A stretch of 64,000 nucleotides of DNA from CAYMOV01 sp964392085 (GCA_964392085.1 CAYMOV010000001.1:79768-143767); one strand, 5' to 3'; shown: positions 1-9,367, counted from the stretch's first letter. The notes: a model not told the origin generated them from the sequence alone. Numbers and translations are program-made.

Positions 1-303
1 CGCAACGTGGGCGCCAAGGAGATCCACCTGCGCATCACCTCGCCGCCGATCATCTCGCCCTGCTTCTACGGCATGGATTTCCCGAGCCGGAAGGAACTGA
101 TCGCGGCCACCCATACCCTGGAGGAGATCACCAAGTACCTCCGGGTGGACAGCCTGAACTACCTGTCGGTGGAGGGCATGATGAAGGCCGTGGAGGGCAC
201 CCCCCAGGGCCATTGCGCCGCCTGCTTCACCGCGAAGTACCCGGTGGCCTTCGACGAGGAGACCGAGAAGTACTCGCTGGAAGGCAAGCCCACGAAGTGC
301 TGA
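1..303 (+). CDS. purF: Amidophosphoribosyltransferase PurF, C-terminal end (5' truncated by window)
   Basis: Only the last 100 codons are present; the frame is open from base 1, so the gene begins upstream. The sequence R-N-V-G-A-K-E-I-H-L-R-I-T-S-P-P-I followed by CFYGMDFPS and a region on identity checks (HCAACFTAKYPV) is the typical C-terminal end of glutamine PRPP amidotransferase, which makes 5-phosphoribosylamine in the first step of purine synthesis. The purine genes purM, purN, purH and purD follow on the same strand, which agrees with the call. The catalytic N-terminal cysteine domain is outside the window and cannot be checked. Confidence 0.95.
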   Translation, partial: RNVGAKEIHLRITSPPIISPCFYGMDFPSRKELIAATHTLEEITKYLRVDSLNYLSVEGMMKAVEGTPQGHCAACFTAKYPVAFDEETEKYSLEGKPTKC

Positions 304-432
304 ATGAATTGAGGCGCCGAATTGGCCGCTGAAGATCAACTGGCTAAGGCGATCGAAAAGCTGTTCAAGCCTAGAACCGGAGCCGGGGCCCGGGGGGCCG
401 CCGGTTCCAAAACCGATTCAGGGGAGACCGTG

Positions 433-1296
433 ATGGTGAACTACGTCTCGATGCTGGTGTTCGTATTAGTGGGTCTCGTGGGGATCGTTTTGGGCATCGG
501 GGTGGCCCAGGCCAACCCGGTCGCCGCCGGGATCTTCGGTTTCGTCTGGTTCCTGGCCGACCTGATCCTGGCTTCAGGCATCAAGATGGCCGTCCAGTGG
601 GAAAAGGCCGTCATCTTCCGTTTGGGCAAATACAGCGGGATCAAGGGCCCGGGCCTTTTCTTCATCATCCCCGTGGTGGAGCAGGCCCGTTTCATCGACA
701 CCCGTGTCTTGACCATGGACATCCCGACCCAGCAGGTCATCACCAAGGACAACGTGCCGGTGAAGATCAACGGCGTCCTCTTTTTCCAGGTCGACAACGT
801 GGCCGACGCCATCATCAAGGTGCAGGACTACCGCTACGCCATCTCGCAGTACGCCCAGACGAGCCTCCGGGACGTGATCGGCCAGATGACGCTTGACCAG
901 CTTTTGGGTGAGCGGGAGGAGATCGGGAAGGCCATCGAGAAGAACGTCGAGGACGACACGAAGGACTGGGGCCTGGAGGTCAAGGGCATCCGGATCCAGG
1001 ACATCGATATGCCCGAGGACCTCAAGAAAATGATGTCCCGCCAGGCCTCCGCCGAGCGCGAAAAGCGCGCCACCATCACCAAGGCCGAGGGCGACCGCGA
1101 CGCCGCCACGAACCTGGCGGCCGCCGCCAAGACCATGGCGGAATCGCCGGGAGCCATGCAGCTCCGCACGCTCCAGACCATCGACGGGCTCGGCCCCACG
1201 GCCTCCAACACCGTGGTTCTGGCGGTCCCCATCGACATCATGGACGCGGTCCGCAACTTCAGCGCCTCACTGACGGTGAAGGATAAGAAGAGCTAG
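433..1296 (+). CDS. Slipin / SPFH (band 7) membrane protein
   Basis: The 287-residue protein has two hydrophobic N-terminal segments (about residues 6-28 and 33-50), then a band-7 domain beginning at W-E-K-A-V-I-F-R-L-G-K and running through the family motifs GPGLFFIIPVVE and TKDNVPVKINGVLFFQV. An alanine- and glutamate-rich helix (about 200-240) follows, typical of oligomerising slipins. Slipins form membrane microdomain scaffolds; the usual NfeD partner is not adjacent. The frame is open from a TTG at 322, but the ATG at 433 has an AGGGGAG site just upstream and starts right before the membrane segment, so I prefer it. It sits between purF and purM without any obvious link to purines. Confidence 0.85.
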   Translation: MVNYVSMLVFVLVGLVGIVLGIGVAQANPVAAGIFGFVWFLADLILASGIKMAVQWEKAVIFRLGKYSGIKGPGLFFIIPVVEQARFIDTRVLTMDIPTQQVITKDNVPVKINGVLFFQVDNVADAIIKVQDYRYAISQYAQTSLRDVIGQMTLDQLLGEREEIGKAIEKNVEDDTKDWGLEVKGIRIQDIDMPEDLKKMMSRQASAEREKRATITKAEGDRDAATNLAAAAKTMAESPGAMQLRTLQTIDGLGPTASNTVVLAVPIDIMDAVRNFSASLTVKDKKS

Positions 1297-1323
1297 GACA
1301 ATAATATTCACCGCGGGGAAAGA

Positions 1324-1836
1324 ATGACGAACGGGGAACGGGACAACGGGCTTGGGCGGGCCTTCGGGTTGGCGAAGGGGCTATCGGCCTTCTTCACCGT
1401 CACGCCGTTCCTTTACGCGGGGGTCGTCGAATATCTTTCCTGGAACCAGGCGCCCTTTAATGGGTTCGTCCCAGGGTTCAACCTCGCGCTATTCCTGCCC
1501 CTCCTCTCCGTGGTCGGACTGACGGAAGTCGCGCTTTCCTGGTGGATGCCCGGCCGGATCCTTTCGGGCAAGGTCCCCACCTCACCCACGGGTCCTCAGG
1601 CCGCATGGTCGGGTTCGGTCCAACGGCTTTTCCAGGCGAACCTGGTGGCCTTCTCCATCCTCGAGTCCATCGCCGTTTATGGGCTCATGCTTTTTCTCGT
1701 GGGCGGGCACCCTTGGCACTTCTACGCCTTCGCTTCCGTGTCGCTCATTTTGATGCTCATCCGATTTCCGCGTAAGGCCCTTTGGGACGAGGCCTTGGCC
1801 GGGATGACGGAAAACAATCGAGGGGTCCAACCGTGA
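1324..1836 (+). CDS. Hypothetical membrane protein with about four membrane segments
   Basis: I do not recognise this 170-residue protein. Four hydrophobic stretches are visible, around residues 20-37, 50-72, 105-128 and 132-150, with a short polar C-terminus. The N-terminal 15 residues are charged and probably cytoplasmic. Its stop overlaps the purM start by four bases (GTGA), so the two are probably translated together. Conserved placement next to a slipin suggests a membrane role, but nothing in the sequence gives a function. Confidence 0.6.
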   Translation: MTNGERDNGLGRAFGLAKGLSAFFTVTPFLYAGVVEYLSWNQAPFNGFVPGFNLALFLPLLSVVGLTEVALSWWMPGRILSGKVPTSPTGPQAAWSGSVQRLFQANLVAFSILESIAVYGLMLFLVGGHPWHFYAFASVSLILMLIRFPRKALWDEALAGMTENNRGVQP

Positions 1837-2870
1837 AACAGGTCACCTACGCCGACTCAGGCGTCGACATCGAGAAGGGCAACGAGTCGGTCCGGCGAAT
1901 CAAGGGACTCGTGAAGAAAACCTTCAACTCCTCCGTGCTCTCGGACATCGGCCTCTTCGGCGGGCTCTTCGAGTTCAACGCCTCCCAGTGGAGAAAGCCC
2001 GTCCTGGTCTCCTCGACCGACGGTGTCGGCACCAAGACCCAGGTCGGCGTGGCCATGAAACGCTACGCGGGGCTCGGCCGGGACATCGTGGGCCATTCCA
2101 TCGACGACATCCTGGTTCAGGGGGCCAAGCCCCTTTTCTTCCTCGATTACCTGGCCGCCGGTAAGCTCGACGTGTCCGTGGTGGAACAGATCGTGGGGGG
2201 CATGGCCGACGAGTGCGTGAAAGGCGGCGTGGTATTGATCGGCGGGGAAACCGCCGAGATGCCTTCCGTGTACAAGGAAGGGGACTACGACATCGCGGGC
2301 ACCATCGTGGGCGTCGTGGAGAAGGACAAGATCATCCGGGGCCAGAACGTGAAGCCGGGCGACGTCGCCATCGGCCTGCCCTCGATCTCCCTCCATACCA
2401 ACGGATATTCCCTGGCCCGGAAGCTGGTCACCGAGGTCTGCGGGCTGAAATACACCGATATCGTCCCAGAGGTGGACTCCCAGACGCCCATCGGGGAAGT
2501 CCTCCTGATCCCCCACAAGAGTTACTTTTCGGAGATCTACCCCGTCCTCGACCAGGTGGAGATCAAGGCCATGGCCCACATCACGGGCGGAGGCCTCATC
2601 GACAACCCGCCTCGGGTGTTGCCCGAGGGGTGCCGCATCCGCTTCAAGCGGGGAAGCTGGAAGAATCTCCCGATCTGCGAGTGGATGGTGAAGAAAGCCA
2701 ACTTGGACGAGTTCGAAGCCTACCGGTCCATGAACATGGGGCTCGGCATGGTGTTGCTGGTGGCCAAGGAAAACGTCGACAAGGCCCTGGCGGAGCTGAA
2801 GAAGAACGGCGCCGCGCCCACGATCGTGGGAGAAGTGGTGGACGGGCAAAAAGGCGTCGAGTTTGTTTAA
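1833..2870 (+). CDS. purM: Phosphoribosylformylglycinamidine cyclo-ligase (AIR synthetase)
   Basis: PurM closes the imidazole ring of FGAM to give AIR with ATP. From the GTG at 1833 the product is 345 residues, the length usual for the family. Visible motifs include Y-A-D-S-G-V-D-I near the start, SSTDGVGTKT (substrate/ATP loop), GHSIDDILVQGAKPLFFLDY, GGETAEMP and the C-terminal HITGGGLIDNPPR. The frame is open further upstream to 1782, but only the GTG gives the family N-terminus and the GTGA overlap with the upstream membrane gene. A GAGGGG site lies about ten bases before it. Confidence 0.95.
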   Translation: MKQVTYADSGVDIEKGNESVRRIKGLVKKTFNSSVLSDIGLFGGLFEFNASQWRKPVLVSSTDGVGTKTQVGVAMKRYAGLGRDIVGHSIDDILVQGAKPLFFLDYLAAGKLDVSVVEQIVGGMADECVKGGVVLIGGETAEMPSVYKEGDYDIAGTIVGVVEKDKIIRGQNVKPGDVAIGLPSISLHTNGYSLARKLVTEVCGLKYTDIVPEVDSQTPIGEVLLIPHKSYFSEIYPVLDQVEIKAMAHITGGGLIDNPPRVLPEGCRIRFKRGSWKNLPICEWMVKKANLDEFEAYRSMNMGLGMVLLVAKENVDKALAELKKNGAAPTIVGEVVDGQKGVEFV

Positions 2871-2892
2871 ATTGAAACAACACCGGAAACAG

Positions 2893-3019
2893 TTCACCAC
2901 AATGGTCGCGATGGACGCAATGGCCCCAATGGTGAAAGCCAAACCTTCAAGAAGGATAAACATTTCATTTAGCTAAGCTCGCTGATATTCATTGGGACCA
3001 TTGTGGGCATTGTGGTGAA
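2893..3019. repeat. Intergenic inverted repeat, TTCACCACAATG arms
   Basis: A perfect 12-base arm at 2893-2904 (TTCACCACAATG) is matched by its reverse complement at 3008-3019, with further short ATGG/CCAT repeats inside. It lies in the 208-base gap between purM and the first O-antigen-ligase gene. The same style of repeat, based on ttcACCACag/a, recurs at several other intergenic sites in the window. Confidence 0.75.
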
Positions 3020-3078
3020 ATGTTTTCATTTGGGATGCAAGTAAGCGCCCGAAACCAAGACCGACGATGGGGGATTGA

Positions 3079-4842
3079 TTGGAAACCCGGGACACATTCC
3101 CCTTCTCCTGGCTTTGGGCCCCAATCCTCGGCCTGGGCCTTCTCCTCCCGGTCCTGGCGGGGTCGGACCCCAAGGAAGCCGGGATCCAGATCGGGTTCTA
3201 CCTCCTCCTCTTCACTTATTCCCTTCGCCTGTTTGAGACCAAGAAATACCGCGGAACCACCCAGGACGTCCTATTCCTCTTGGTGGTCCTTTATACCGGC
3301 CTCACGGTCTTTTGGTCCTCCGTCCCGGACGTCGCGGTCGAGCACCTCAAACGCTTCCTCCCAGGTTGGGGCTTTTACCTCCTCCTCCGCCAGGGAGGGG
3401 GAGAGGCCCAGGAGAAAACCCTGTGGCGGACCCTGACCATCGGCACGGGCATCCTGGTCCTTTACGGCCTCCTCCAGAAATTCGGGATTGAATTCATCCC
3501 CGACTACGTGAAATGGCGCTCGGATTTCGCCCCTTTTGCGACTTTCGGCTACCCCGACCTTTGGGCGACATTCCTCGTCCTGGCCTGGCCTTTCCTGCTC
3601 TTCTCCAACCGTTGGGACGATTTAAAAAACGGCGCCGAATGGCGGACCCTCTTGGCGGGGGCCATGGCCCTTGGGATATTCCTGACGCAGAGCACCGCCG
3701 GGGCCTTCGGTTTGGCGGCCCAAACGCTCCTGGGCATCCTCTGGGTCCGGAGGAAATCCCGCGGGCAAATCACTTCGCCCGCTAAGGCCGTGGGAATCCT
3801 CGCCATCCTCCTTTTCCTCGGGGTCGCTTGGGGCGTCCGCCAGACCCATGATTTCCACGACCGCGCTTTGGTTTGGAAGGCGGCGGGCCAGATGTTCTGG
3901 GACGCGCCCCTGGTGGGTTGGGGGGCCAACCATTTTCCGGTCCATTTCAGGGCCTACCAACCGGATGCCTTGGCCGAAAAGATCGCCGCCGAGCCTGACT
4001 TCGCCAAACGGGTCCATAACGACTTGTTGGAAACCGCCGTGGAACTTGGCCTCGCGGGCCTGGTCCTGATCGCTTGGTTCTGGGGACGACTGGTCCGCAA
4101 GACCTGGGAATCGCCGGACTTGGGATTCCTGGGGCCTTGGCCTGGGTTCCTGGCCCTCGCCGGGGCGGGAACCGCCTCCCTGTTTTCGGAGGCCTTCAGG
4201 CTTCCGGGTGTCACGGCCTTCATCTGGGCCGGGGCCGCATGGTGGGCCAACCGGTGTGATCCGGCGCCTGAACGGGTGGGGAAGGCGCCGATCGCCAGGA
4301 CCCTCGGACTCCTCTTGGCCTTCGCCGCCGCCGGGCGCTCCTACCAGGTGGCCCGGACCGCCTACACCGAAATGTTCGTTCCGGTCCCCAATACCTTCAT
4401 GGATAACCTACCGGCGGACCTGCCCGGGCGCGCGGCCCAACTGGAGAAGTTGATCCTGGACAACAAGGGGAAGCCCGACGAATGGACCTATCGCCATGAG
4501 ATGGGCAACGTCTTCACCAAGATGGGTCGCCTCCAGGACGCCGAGAACCAGTTCCGCGAGGCCATCCTCCTGAACCCCCAGTCCGACTCCTCCTACGTGA
4601 ACCTGGGGAACGTGTATGTCATGGAATCCAAGGAGGACGCCAAGCTCCTCGAGTCCGCCATCTACTGCTACCAGCACGTGCTCCAAGTCCATCCCGAGGA
4701 CCTGGAGGCGCGGTTCAACCTGGCCTACGCCTATTTCCTCGGGAAGCGGATGTCCGACGCCCTCCGGGAACTGGATGAGGTGCTGAAACGCCAACCCAGC
4801 CATCCCAAGGCGCTTCAACTTAAAAGGATCATCGTTCCATGA
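3079..4842 (+). CDS. O-antigen ligase-like (Wzy_C) membrane protein with C-terminal TPRs
   Basis: The 587-residue product has about ten to twelve hydrophobic segments across residues 1-430, including a typical Wzy/WaaL-type loop with Q-S-T-A-G-A-F-G and the W-x-G-A-N-H-F motif near 275, then a soluble tail (about 440-587) with TPR-like repeats such as Y-V-N-L-G-N-V-Y and F-N-L-A-Y-A-Y. Such proteins polymerise or ligate glycans on the outer face of the inner membrane; the substrate cannot be told. Start is a TTG at 3079 after a GGGG-rich stretch, so the start is less certain. Its stop overlaps the ATG of the next, paralogous gene. Confidence 0.8.
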   Translation: METRDTFPFSWLWAPILGLGLLLPVLAGSDPKEAGIQIGFYLLLFTYSLRLFETKKYRGTTQDVLFLLVVLYTGLTVFWSSVPDVAVEHLKRFLPGWGFYLLLRQGGGEAQEKTLWRTLTIGTGILVLYGLLQKFGIEFIPDYVKWRSDFAPFATFGYPDLWATFLVLAWPFLLFSNRWDDLKNGAEWRTLLAGAMALGIFLTQSTAGAFGLAAQTLLGILWVRRKSRGQITSPAKAVGILAILLFLGVAWGVRQTHDFHDRALVWKAAGQMFWDAPLVGWGANHFPVHFRAYQPDALAEKIAAEPDFAKRVHNDLLETAVELGLAGLVLIAWFWGRLVRKTWESPDLGFLGPWPGFLALAGAGTASLFSEAFRLPGVTAFIWAGAAWWANRCDPAPERVGKAPIARTLGLLLAFAAAGRSYQVARTAYTEMFVPVPNTFMDNLPADLPGRAAQLEKLILDNKGKPDEWTYRHEMGNVFTKMGRLQDAENQFREAILLNPQSDSSYVNLGNVYVMESKEDAKLLESAIYCYQHVLQVHPEDLEARFNLAYAYFLGKRMSDALRELDEVLKRQPSHPKALQLKRIIVP

Positions 4843-6980
4843 ACGTAAATTCCCCGGAGGGCGATGCGCCGGCCATGGCCCCGGCTGGGACGAACCTTCG
4901 GTTGTCCGGTTGGCGTTTGTCCCTCGACCGGAGCCCGGTCTTTTTGGGGGTGATGCTCCTGTTCCTGGTCCCATTCCTGACCCGGGACAACGGGACCGAT
5001 CCGCTCCTCCCCAAACTATTCCTCTTTAAGTTCACCGTCTTCGCCCTGGCTTGGGTCTGGGCCCTCCAGGCGGCCCTGGGTGGTCGATGGACCATGGTCC
5101 GGATCCCGGCTTGGAGGCCCCTGGCCCTGCTCTTGGGCTGGCTGCTCCTGGACTGCTTCCTGTCGCCCTATACGCTTTCGAGCCGGGGCCACCTGCTCCA
5201 AGCCCTGCTCCCTTTCCTCTGGTTCGCCTTGGCCTCGGTCCTCTACCGGGAGGTCTGGAGGATCGAGAACCTGTTGATTGTCTTCCTCGCGGGGGCCTTC
5301 GGCTGTTCCCTTTGGGCCATCAGCCAGAAGTTCGGCTGGGTGGGGGACGGTTGGGACGGCGTCGTGGCCCATCAATTCAACGGGCGGGTCGTGGGCGGGC
5401 TCGGCAACCCCAATTTCCTGGCGGGTTATCTCCTGGCCGCCTGGCCTTTCGCCTTGGCCCTTTTCCTCCGGGCTAAAAGCGCTTGGGGCCGGTCTTGGTG
5501 GGGTTTGTCCTTGGTGGCCATGCTGACGGCCCTGTTCTGGACGGGCAGCCGATCGGGGTGGTTGGGATTGGCGGTGGGCACCTTTGTCTTTCTCGTGACG
5601 CTCCTTCCCAAGGACAAGGGGTTCCAGCCGTCAGCCGTGAAGGCGGCCGCCTTATTCGGCTTGGTCATCCTTTGCGCCAGTTTTTTCGCCATAAGGACCG
5701 GACGATTGGGTGACCTCGCGGGAGCCTCCGACGGCGCGGGCGCCTTCAGGTTCCAGGTTTGGCGGGGAACCTGGAATATGATCCGGGAACGTCCACTGAC
5801 GGGATGGGGACCCGGCGCCTTTGAGGCCGCCTTCCCGGATTTCGCGCCCCCCGCCCTTGTCCTGGGACAGACCCAGCGGAATTACGTGGTGGATCACGCC
5901 CACAACGTCGTCCTGGAATGGACCGCCGAGACGGGCTTGATCGGCCTGGGCCTGTTGGTTTGGTTCTGGGCGGCCGTCTTGTTACCCTGGTGGAAACTTT
6001 ACCGGGGCAACGCCATCGTCCGTCCCCTGGTCGCGGGCGCCTTCGCCGCCTTCGCGGGAGTCCTGGTCTCCAACCTCTTGGACGTCAACCACGCCTACGC
6101 CGGAACCCAAGTCCCGATCCTGTTCCTGGCCACCCTTCCCACGGCGCTTTCACAAAGGTTCCACCAGTTGGAGGGCTTTCCCATCCGGGTCCGGACGGTC
6201 CCATTGGGCCGCGGAGCCCCCCTCGCCGTCCTATCCACCTTCCTCTTGGGATCCCTCTTCGCCTGGCAGGTCCAAACAGGGGTCAAACGGCAGTTGGGGG
6301 ACGTCCTCTTGGCGAAGGCCCTGAAGGCCTCCGAGGCCCGGGATTGGGACAACGCCATGCCCCTTTACCGCCAATCCTTGAAGCAGGATCCCGATCGGTT
6401 GGAAACGCATTATTTCCTTGGGACCGCCCTCTTGGACCGGGCCCAGGGCCCGAACGACCTTCTGGACGCCGAAGGGGAATTGAAGACCGTCGCCCTGAGG
6501 GAACCGAACTTCGCCTTGACCCGATTCAAGCTTTGGCGGGCGGTGGACCAGTTAGGCCGGAAGGACGATGCCGAACGCCAGATCGTCCAGGCGGTTCGGA
6601 AGGACCCCTACCTGGTCCTCCAAGTCCCGGAGTTCGAAATGGCCCGGGCCCTGGGGAAGGCGGGCCGAGAAGGCGAAGCGCTCAAGCTTTACGACCGCCT
6701 CGCCCTCCGGTTTCCCGGCGCATTCCCGATCCTCTTGGATCGGGGCAACGTCCTGATGCTCCTCAACCGATCCGCCGAGGCCCGGGACTCGCTGGAAACC
6801 GCGTTGTACCTCTGGCCCGATTCCGTTGACGCTCTCCTGAACCTGGGGTATGTTGCCCTCGAACAGGGCCTGCCGATGGACGCCCGCCAAAGCCTGGAGC
6901 ACCTTCAACGCCTCGTCCCCACCGACCCCCGGGTGGTCCAGCTCAGCCAAGCCATCCAAACCTTCAAGGGAGGCCGTTGA
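4839..6980 (+). CDS. Second O-antigen ligase-like membrane protein with C-terminal TPRs
   Basis: A 713-residue paralogue of the preceding gene, starting at an ATG that overlaps its stop (ATGA). About eleven hydrophobic segments span residues 25-460. The central region has a G-N-P-N-F-L-A-G-Y segment, the G-S-R-S-G-W-L-G motif and W-G-P-G-A-F before the large loop with D-H-A-H-N-V, all typical of the Wzy_C/O-antigen ligase family. The tail (about 490-713) carries TPR units (HYFLGTALLDRA, DALLNLGYVALEQG). The stop overlaps purN, so glycan and purine genes are likely on one transcript. Confidence 0.82.
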   Translation: MNVNSPEGDAPAMAPAGTNLRLSGWRLSLDRSPVFLGVMLLFLVPFLTRDNGTDPLLPKLFLFKFTVFALAWVWALQAALGGRWTMVRIPAWRPLALLLGWLLLDCFLSPYTLSSRGHLLQALLPFLWFALASVLYREVWRIENLLIVFLAGAFGCSLWAISQKFGWVGDGWDGVVAHQFNGRVVGGLGNPNFLAGYLLAAWPFALALFLRAKSAWGRSWWGLSLVAMLTALFWTGSRSGWLGLAVGTFVFLVTLLPKDKGFQPSAVKAAALFGLVILCASFFAIRTGRLGDLAGASDGAGAFRFQVWRGTWNMIRERPLTGWGPGAFEAAFPDFAPPALVLGQTQRNYVVDHAHNVVLEWTAETGLIGLGLLVWFWAAVLLPWWKLYRGNAIVRPLVAGAFAAFAGVLVSNLLDVNHAYAGTQVPILFLATLPTALSQRFHQLEGFPIRVRTVPLGRGAPLAVLSTFLLGSLFAWQVQTGVKRQLGDVLLAKALKASEARDWDNAMPLYRQSLKQDPDRLETHYFLGTALLDRAQGPNDLLDAEGELKTVALREPNFALTRFKLWRAVDQLGRKDDAERQIVQAVRKDPYLVLQVPEFEMARALGKAGREGEALKLYDRLALRFPGAFPILLDRGNVLMLLNRSAEARDSLETALYLWPDSVDALLNLGYVALEQGLPMDARQSLEHLQRLVPTDPRVVQLSQAIQTFKGGR

Positions 6981-7612
6981 TGCCCTCGACGAACATCGCG
7001 GTATTCGCCTCCGGCGGCGGATCGAACCTCCAGGCGCTCCTGGACGCGCAGGCGGCCCTGGCCTTCAACGGCCGGATCGCCCTGGTCTTCTCGAACCAAC
7101 CGGCGGCCCCGGCCCTCGAAAAGGCCCGGGCCCGGAAGATCGAGACTTTCTGCATCCCCAGCTCCGGTTTCGCCGGAAGCCGCGAGCAATACGACCAGAT
7201 GGTCCTCGACCGCCTGAAATCCCTGGGCATCCAGTTGGTCTGCCTGGCGGGGTACATGCGGATCCTGACCCCCGTCCTCACCCAGGCCTTTTACCTCCGG
7301 ATGATGAACGTTCACCCGGCCCTCCTGCCCAAGTACGGCGGCCCCGGCTTCTACGGGCACCATGTCCATGAGGCCGTCCTCAAGTCCGGAGAGGGGGAAT
7401 CCGGCGCCACCGTCCATTTCGTCGAGGCGGGGGTCGACGAGGGGCCGATCATCCTCCAACGAAGGGTTCCCGTCCTGCCGGGGGACGACAAGGAAAGCCT
7501 CTCCAAACGGGTCTTGGAAGTGGAACATGAGCTGTACCCTGAGGCCGTGAAACTTTTTTGCGCGGGACGCCTCAAGGTGTCCGGCCGCACGGTGGAGATC
7601 CTCCCAGAGTAA
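6980..7612 (+). CDS. purN: Phosphoribosylglycinamide formyltransferase, folate-dependent
   Basis: PurN transfers a formyl group from 10-formyltetrahydrofolate to GAR. The 210-residue product has the N-terminal substrate loop A-S-G-G-G-S-N-L-Q, the G-Y-M-R-I-L segment, the catalytic N-x-H motif in N-V-H-P-A-L-L-P and the catalytic aspartate region E-A-G-V-D-E-G-P. The ATG at 6980 overlaps the stop of the O-antigen-ligase gene (TGATG); the TTG immediately upstream is a less likely start. Confidence 0.95.
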   Translation: MPSTNIAVFASGGGSNLQALLDAQAALAFNGRIALVFSNQPAAPALEKARARKIETFCIPSSGFAGSREQYDQMVLDRLKSLGIQLVCLAGYMRILTPVLTQAFYLRMMNVHPALLPKYGGPGFYGHHVHEAVLKSGEGESGATVHFVEAGVDEGPIILQRRVPVLPGDDKESLSKRVLEVEHELYPEAVKLFCAGRLKVSGRTVEILPE

Positions 7613-7619
7613 GACCCTA

Positions 7620-7736
7620 TTCACCACAGGGGCCACGTCCCGGGCACCTGTAAAACTTCAATGACCGCGGGACAGGGGCACAGAGCCGAAAATTGTTGAA
7701 GTCATAAACCCAGGGACTCTGAGTCACTGTGGTGAA
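7620..7736. repeat. Intergenic inverted repeat with TTCACCACAG arms
   Basis: Arms at 7620-7629 (TTCACCACAG) and 7727-7736 (CTGTGGTGAA) are perfect reverse complements and bracket about 97 bases between purN and purH, with acagGGGCACAGAG-like words inside. It belongs to the same dispersed family as the elements at 2893 and 54345. Confidence 0.75.
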
Positions 7737-7753
7737 AACTCTTGGAGGGCGTC

Positions 7754-9328
7754 ATGGAACCGGGATGGGTCAAGGTCAAGCGGGCGTTGTTGAGCGTGTC
7801 GGACAAGGCGGGCCTGATCGAGTTCGCGAAGGCCCTTTCGGCCCAGGGCGTGGAGCTCATTTCCACCGGGGGCACCTGCAAGGCCCTCCGGGACGCCGGG
7901 CTCGCCGTGAAGGACATCTCCGAGGTCACGGGGTTCCCCGAGATGCTCGACGGACGCGTGAAGACACTCCATCCCGTGGTCCATGGCGGCCTCTTGGCGG
8001 TCCGGGACAACCCCGAGCACATGGCCACGATCGAGAAGCACGGCATCCGGCCCATCGACCTGGTCTGCATCAACCTCTATCCCTTCGAGGCGACGGTGTC
8101 CAAACCGGGAGTCCAACTCCACGAGGCCATCGAGAACATCGACATCGGCGGCCCCTCCATGATCCGGTCCGCCTCCAAGAACTACCGGTCGGTGACCGTG
8201 GTGACCTCGCCCGCGCGCTACGCCCAAGTGCTGGAGGAGATGAAGGGGCATGACGGCGCCACCAGCCTGGAACTCCGCCAGGAACTCTGCGTGGAGGCCT
8301 TCGGCCACACGGCCCGGTACGATTCCATGATCTCCAACTGGATGCACCCGCGCCTGTCGAAGAAGGAATGGCCCGAGTCGGTCACCTTCTCCGGCCTCAA
8401 GGTCCAGGAGATGCGGTACGGGGAGAACCCCCACCAGAAGGCCGCCTTTTACCGCGAGCGGTCCACGGCCCAGGTCTGCCTGGCCGACGCGAAACAGCTC
8501 CAAGGCAAGGAGCTTTCCTACAACAACATCATGGACGCAGACGCCTCGGTGGTCCTGGTGAAGGAATTCGACGAGCCGGCCGCCGTCATCGTCAAGCACA
8601 CCAACCCCTGCGGAACCGCCCTGGGGTCCGACATCCGGGACGCCTTCGTGAAGGCCCATGAGGCCGACCCCCAGTCGGCTTTCGGTGGCATCGTGGCCCT
8701 CAACCGGCCCGTCGACGAGGCCCTGGCCAAGGTCATCCTGGAGAAACTCAGCTTCTTCGAGATCCTGATCGCGCCTTCCTACGACGCGGCAGCGCTCAAG
8801 CTCTTCGAGTCCCGCAAGAACCTCCGGGTCATGTCCCTGGAGGGATTGGGGACGAAACACGAAACCATGTTGGGCTGGTCCGTCCGGCGGGTGGAGGGCG
8901 GGTTCCTGGTCCAGGAATTCGACCAGAAACCCGACGACTCCGCGTCCTGGAAGACCGTCACCGGGAAGCAGCCGGAAGCCCGCCTGGCACGAGACATGGC
9001 CTTCGGCTGGAAGCTGGTGAAGCACGTGAAATCCAACGCCATCGTCTTGGTCAAGGACGGCGTCTCCATCGGCGTGGGGGCCGGCCAGATGAACCGGGTG
9101 GGGTCCCTGGCCATCGCCATCCAACAGGCGGGGGACAAGGCGAAGGGTTCCGTCATGGCCTCCGACGCCCTCCTGCCCTTCCGGGACAGCGTGGACGCCT
9201 GCGCCAAGGCCGGCATCGCCGCCATCATCCAGACCGGCGGGTCCGTCAGGGACGCCGAGACGATCGCGGCCGCCAACGAGCACGGGTTGCCGATGATCTT
9301 CACCGCGGCGCGTCACTTCAAGCACTAA
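7754..9328 (+). CDS. purH: Bifunctional AICAR formyltransferase / IMP cyclohydrolase
   Basis: PurH carries out the last two steps to IMP. The 524-residue length matches the family. The N-terminal IMP cyclohydrolase domain (about 1-195) shows A-L-L-S-V-S-D-K and STGGTCKALRDAG; the C-terminal formyltransferase domain has the diagnostic K-H-T-N-P-C-G and the end G-L-P-M-I-F-T-A-A-R-H-F-K-H. The ATG at 7754 has a GGAGGG site four bases upstream; the TTG at 7742 sits within that site and is rejected as start. Confidence 0.96.
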   Translation: MEPGWVKVKRALLSVSDKAGLIEFAKALSAQGVELISTGGTCKALRDAGLAVKDISEVTGFPEMLDGRVKTLHPVVHGGLLAVRDNPEHMATIEKHGIRPIDLVCINLYPFEATVSKPGVQLHEAIENIDIGGPSMIRSASKNYRSVTVVTSPARYAQVLEEMKGHDGATSLELRQELCVEAFGHTARYDSMISNWMHPRLSKKEWPESVTFSGLKVQEMRYGENPHQKAAFYRERSTAQVCLADAKQLQGKELSYNNIMDADASVVLVKEFDEPAAVIVKHTNPCGTALGSDIRDAFVKAHEADPQSAFGGIVALNRPVDEALAKVILEKLSFFEILIAPSYDAAALKLFESRKNLRVMSLEGLGTKHETMLGWSVRRVEGGFLVQEFDQKPDDSASWKTVTGKQPEARLARDMAFGWKLVKHVKSNAIVLVKDGVSIGVGAGQMNRVGSLAIAIQQAGDKAKGSVMASDALLPFRDSVDACAKAGIAAIIQTGGSVRDAETIAAANEHGLPMIFTAARHFKH

Positions 9329-9335
9329 TTAAGAC

Positions 9336-9367
9336 TGCCGTTGGCCGTTAGCCGCTAGCCGTTGGCC
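9336..9367. repeat. Short dispersed repeat built of GCCGTTGGCC/GCCGTTAGCC words
   Basis: This stretch just after purH is made of repeated GCCGTTrGCC-like words. A closely similar stretch occurs at 20652-20685 before fabD, sharing GCCGCT-n-GCCGTTGGCC and GCCGTTAGCC words. Function is unknown. Confidence 0.7.

Noticed and set aside
1857..2963. Long reverse-strand open frame of 368 codons opposite purM
   Set aside because: It is the shadow of purM, rich in H, G, D and V from complementary GC-biased codons, with no known motif; the same holds for 7724-9325 (opposite purH), 14465-16216 (opposite recG), 26371-27519 (opposite the ppiD-like gene) and 30990-32384 (opposite mrdA).
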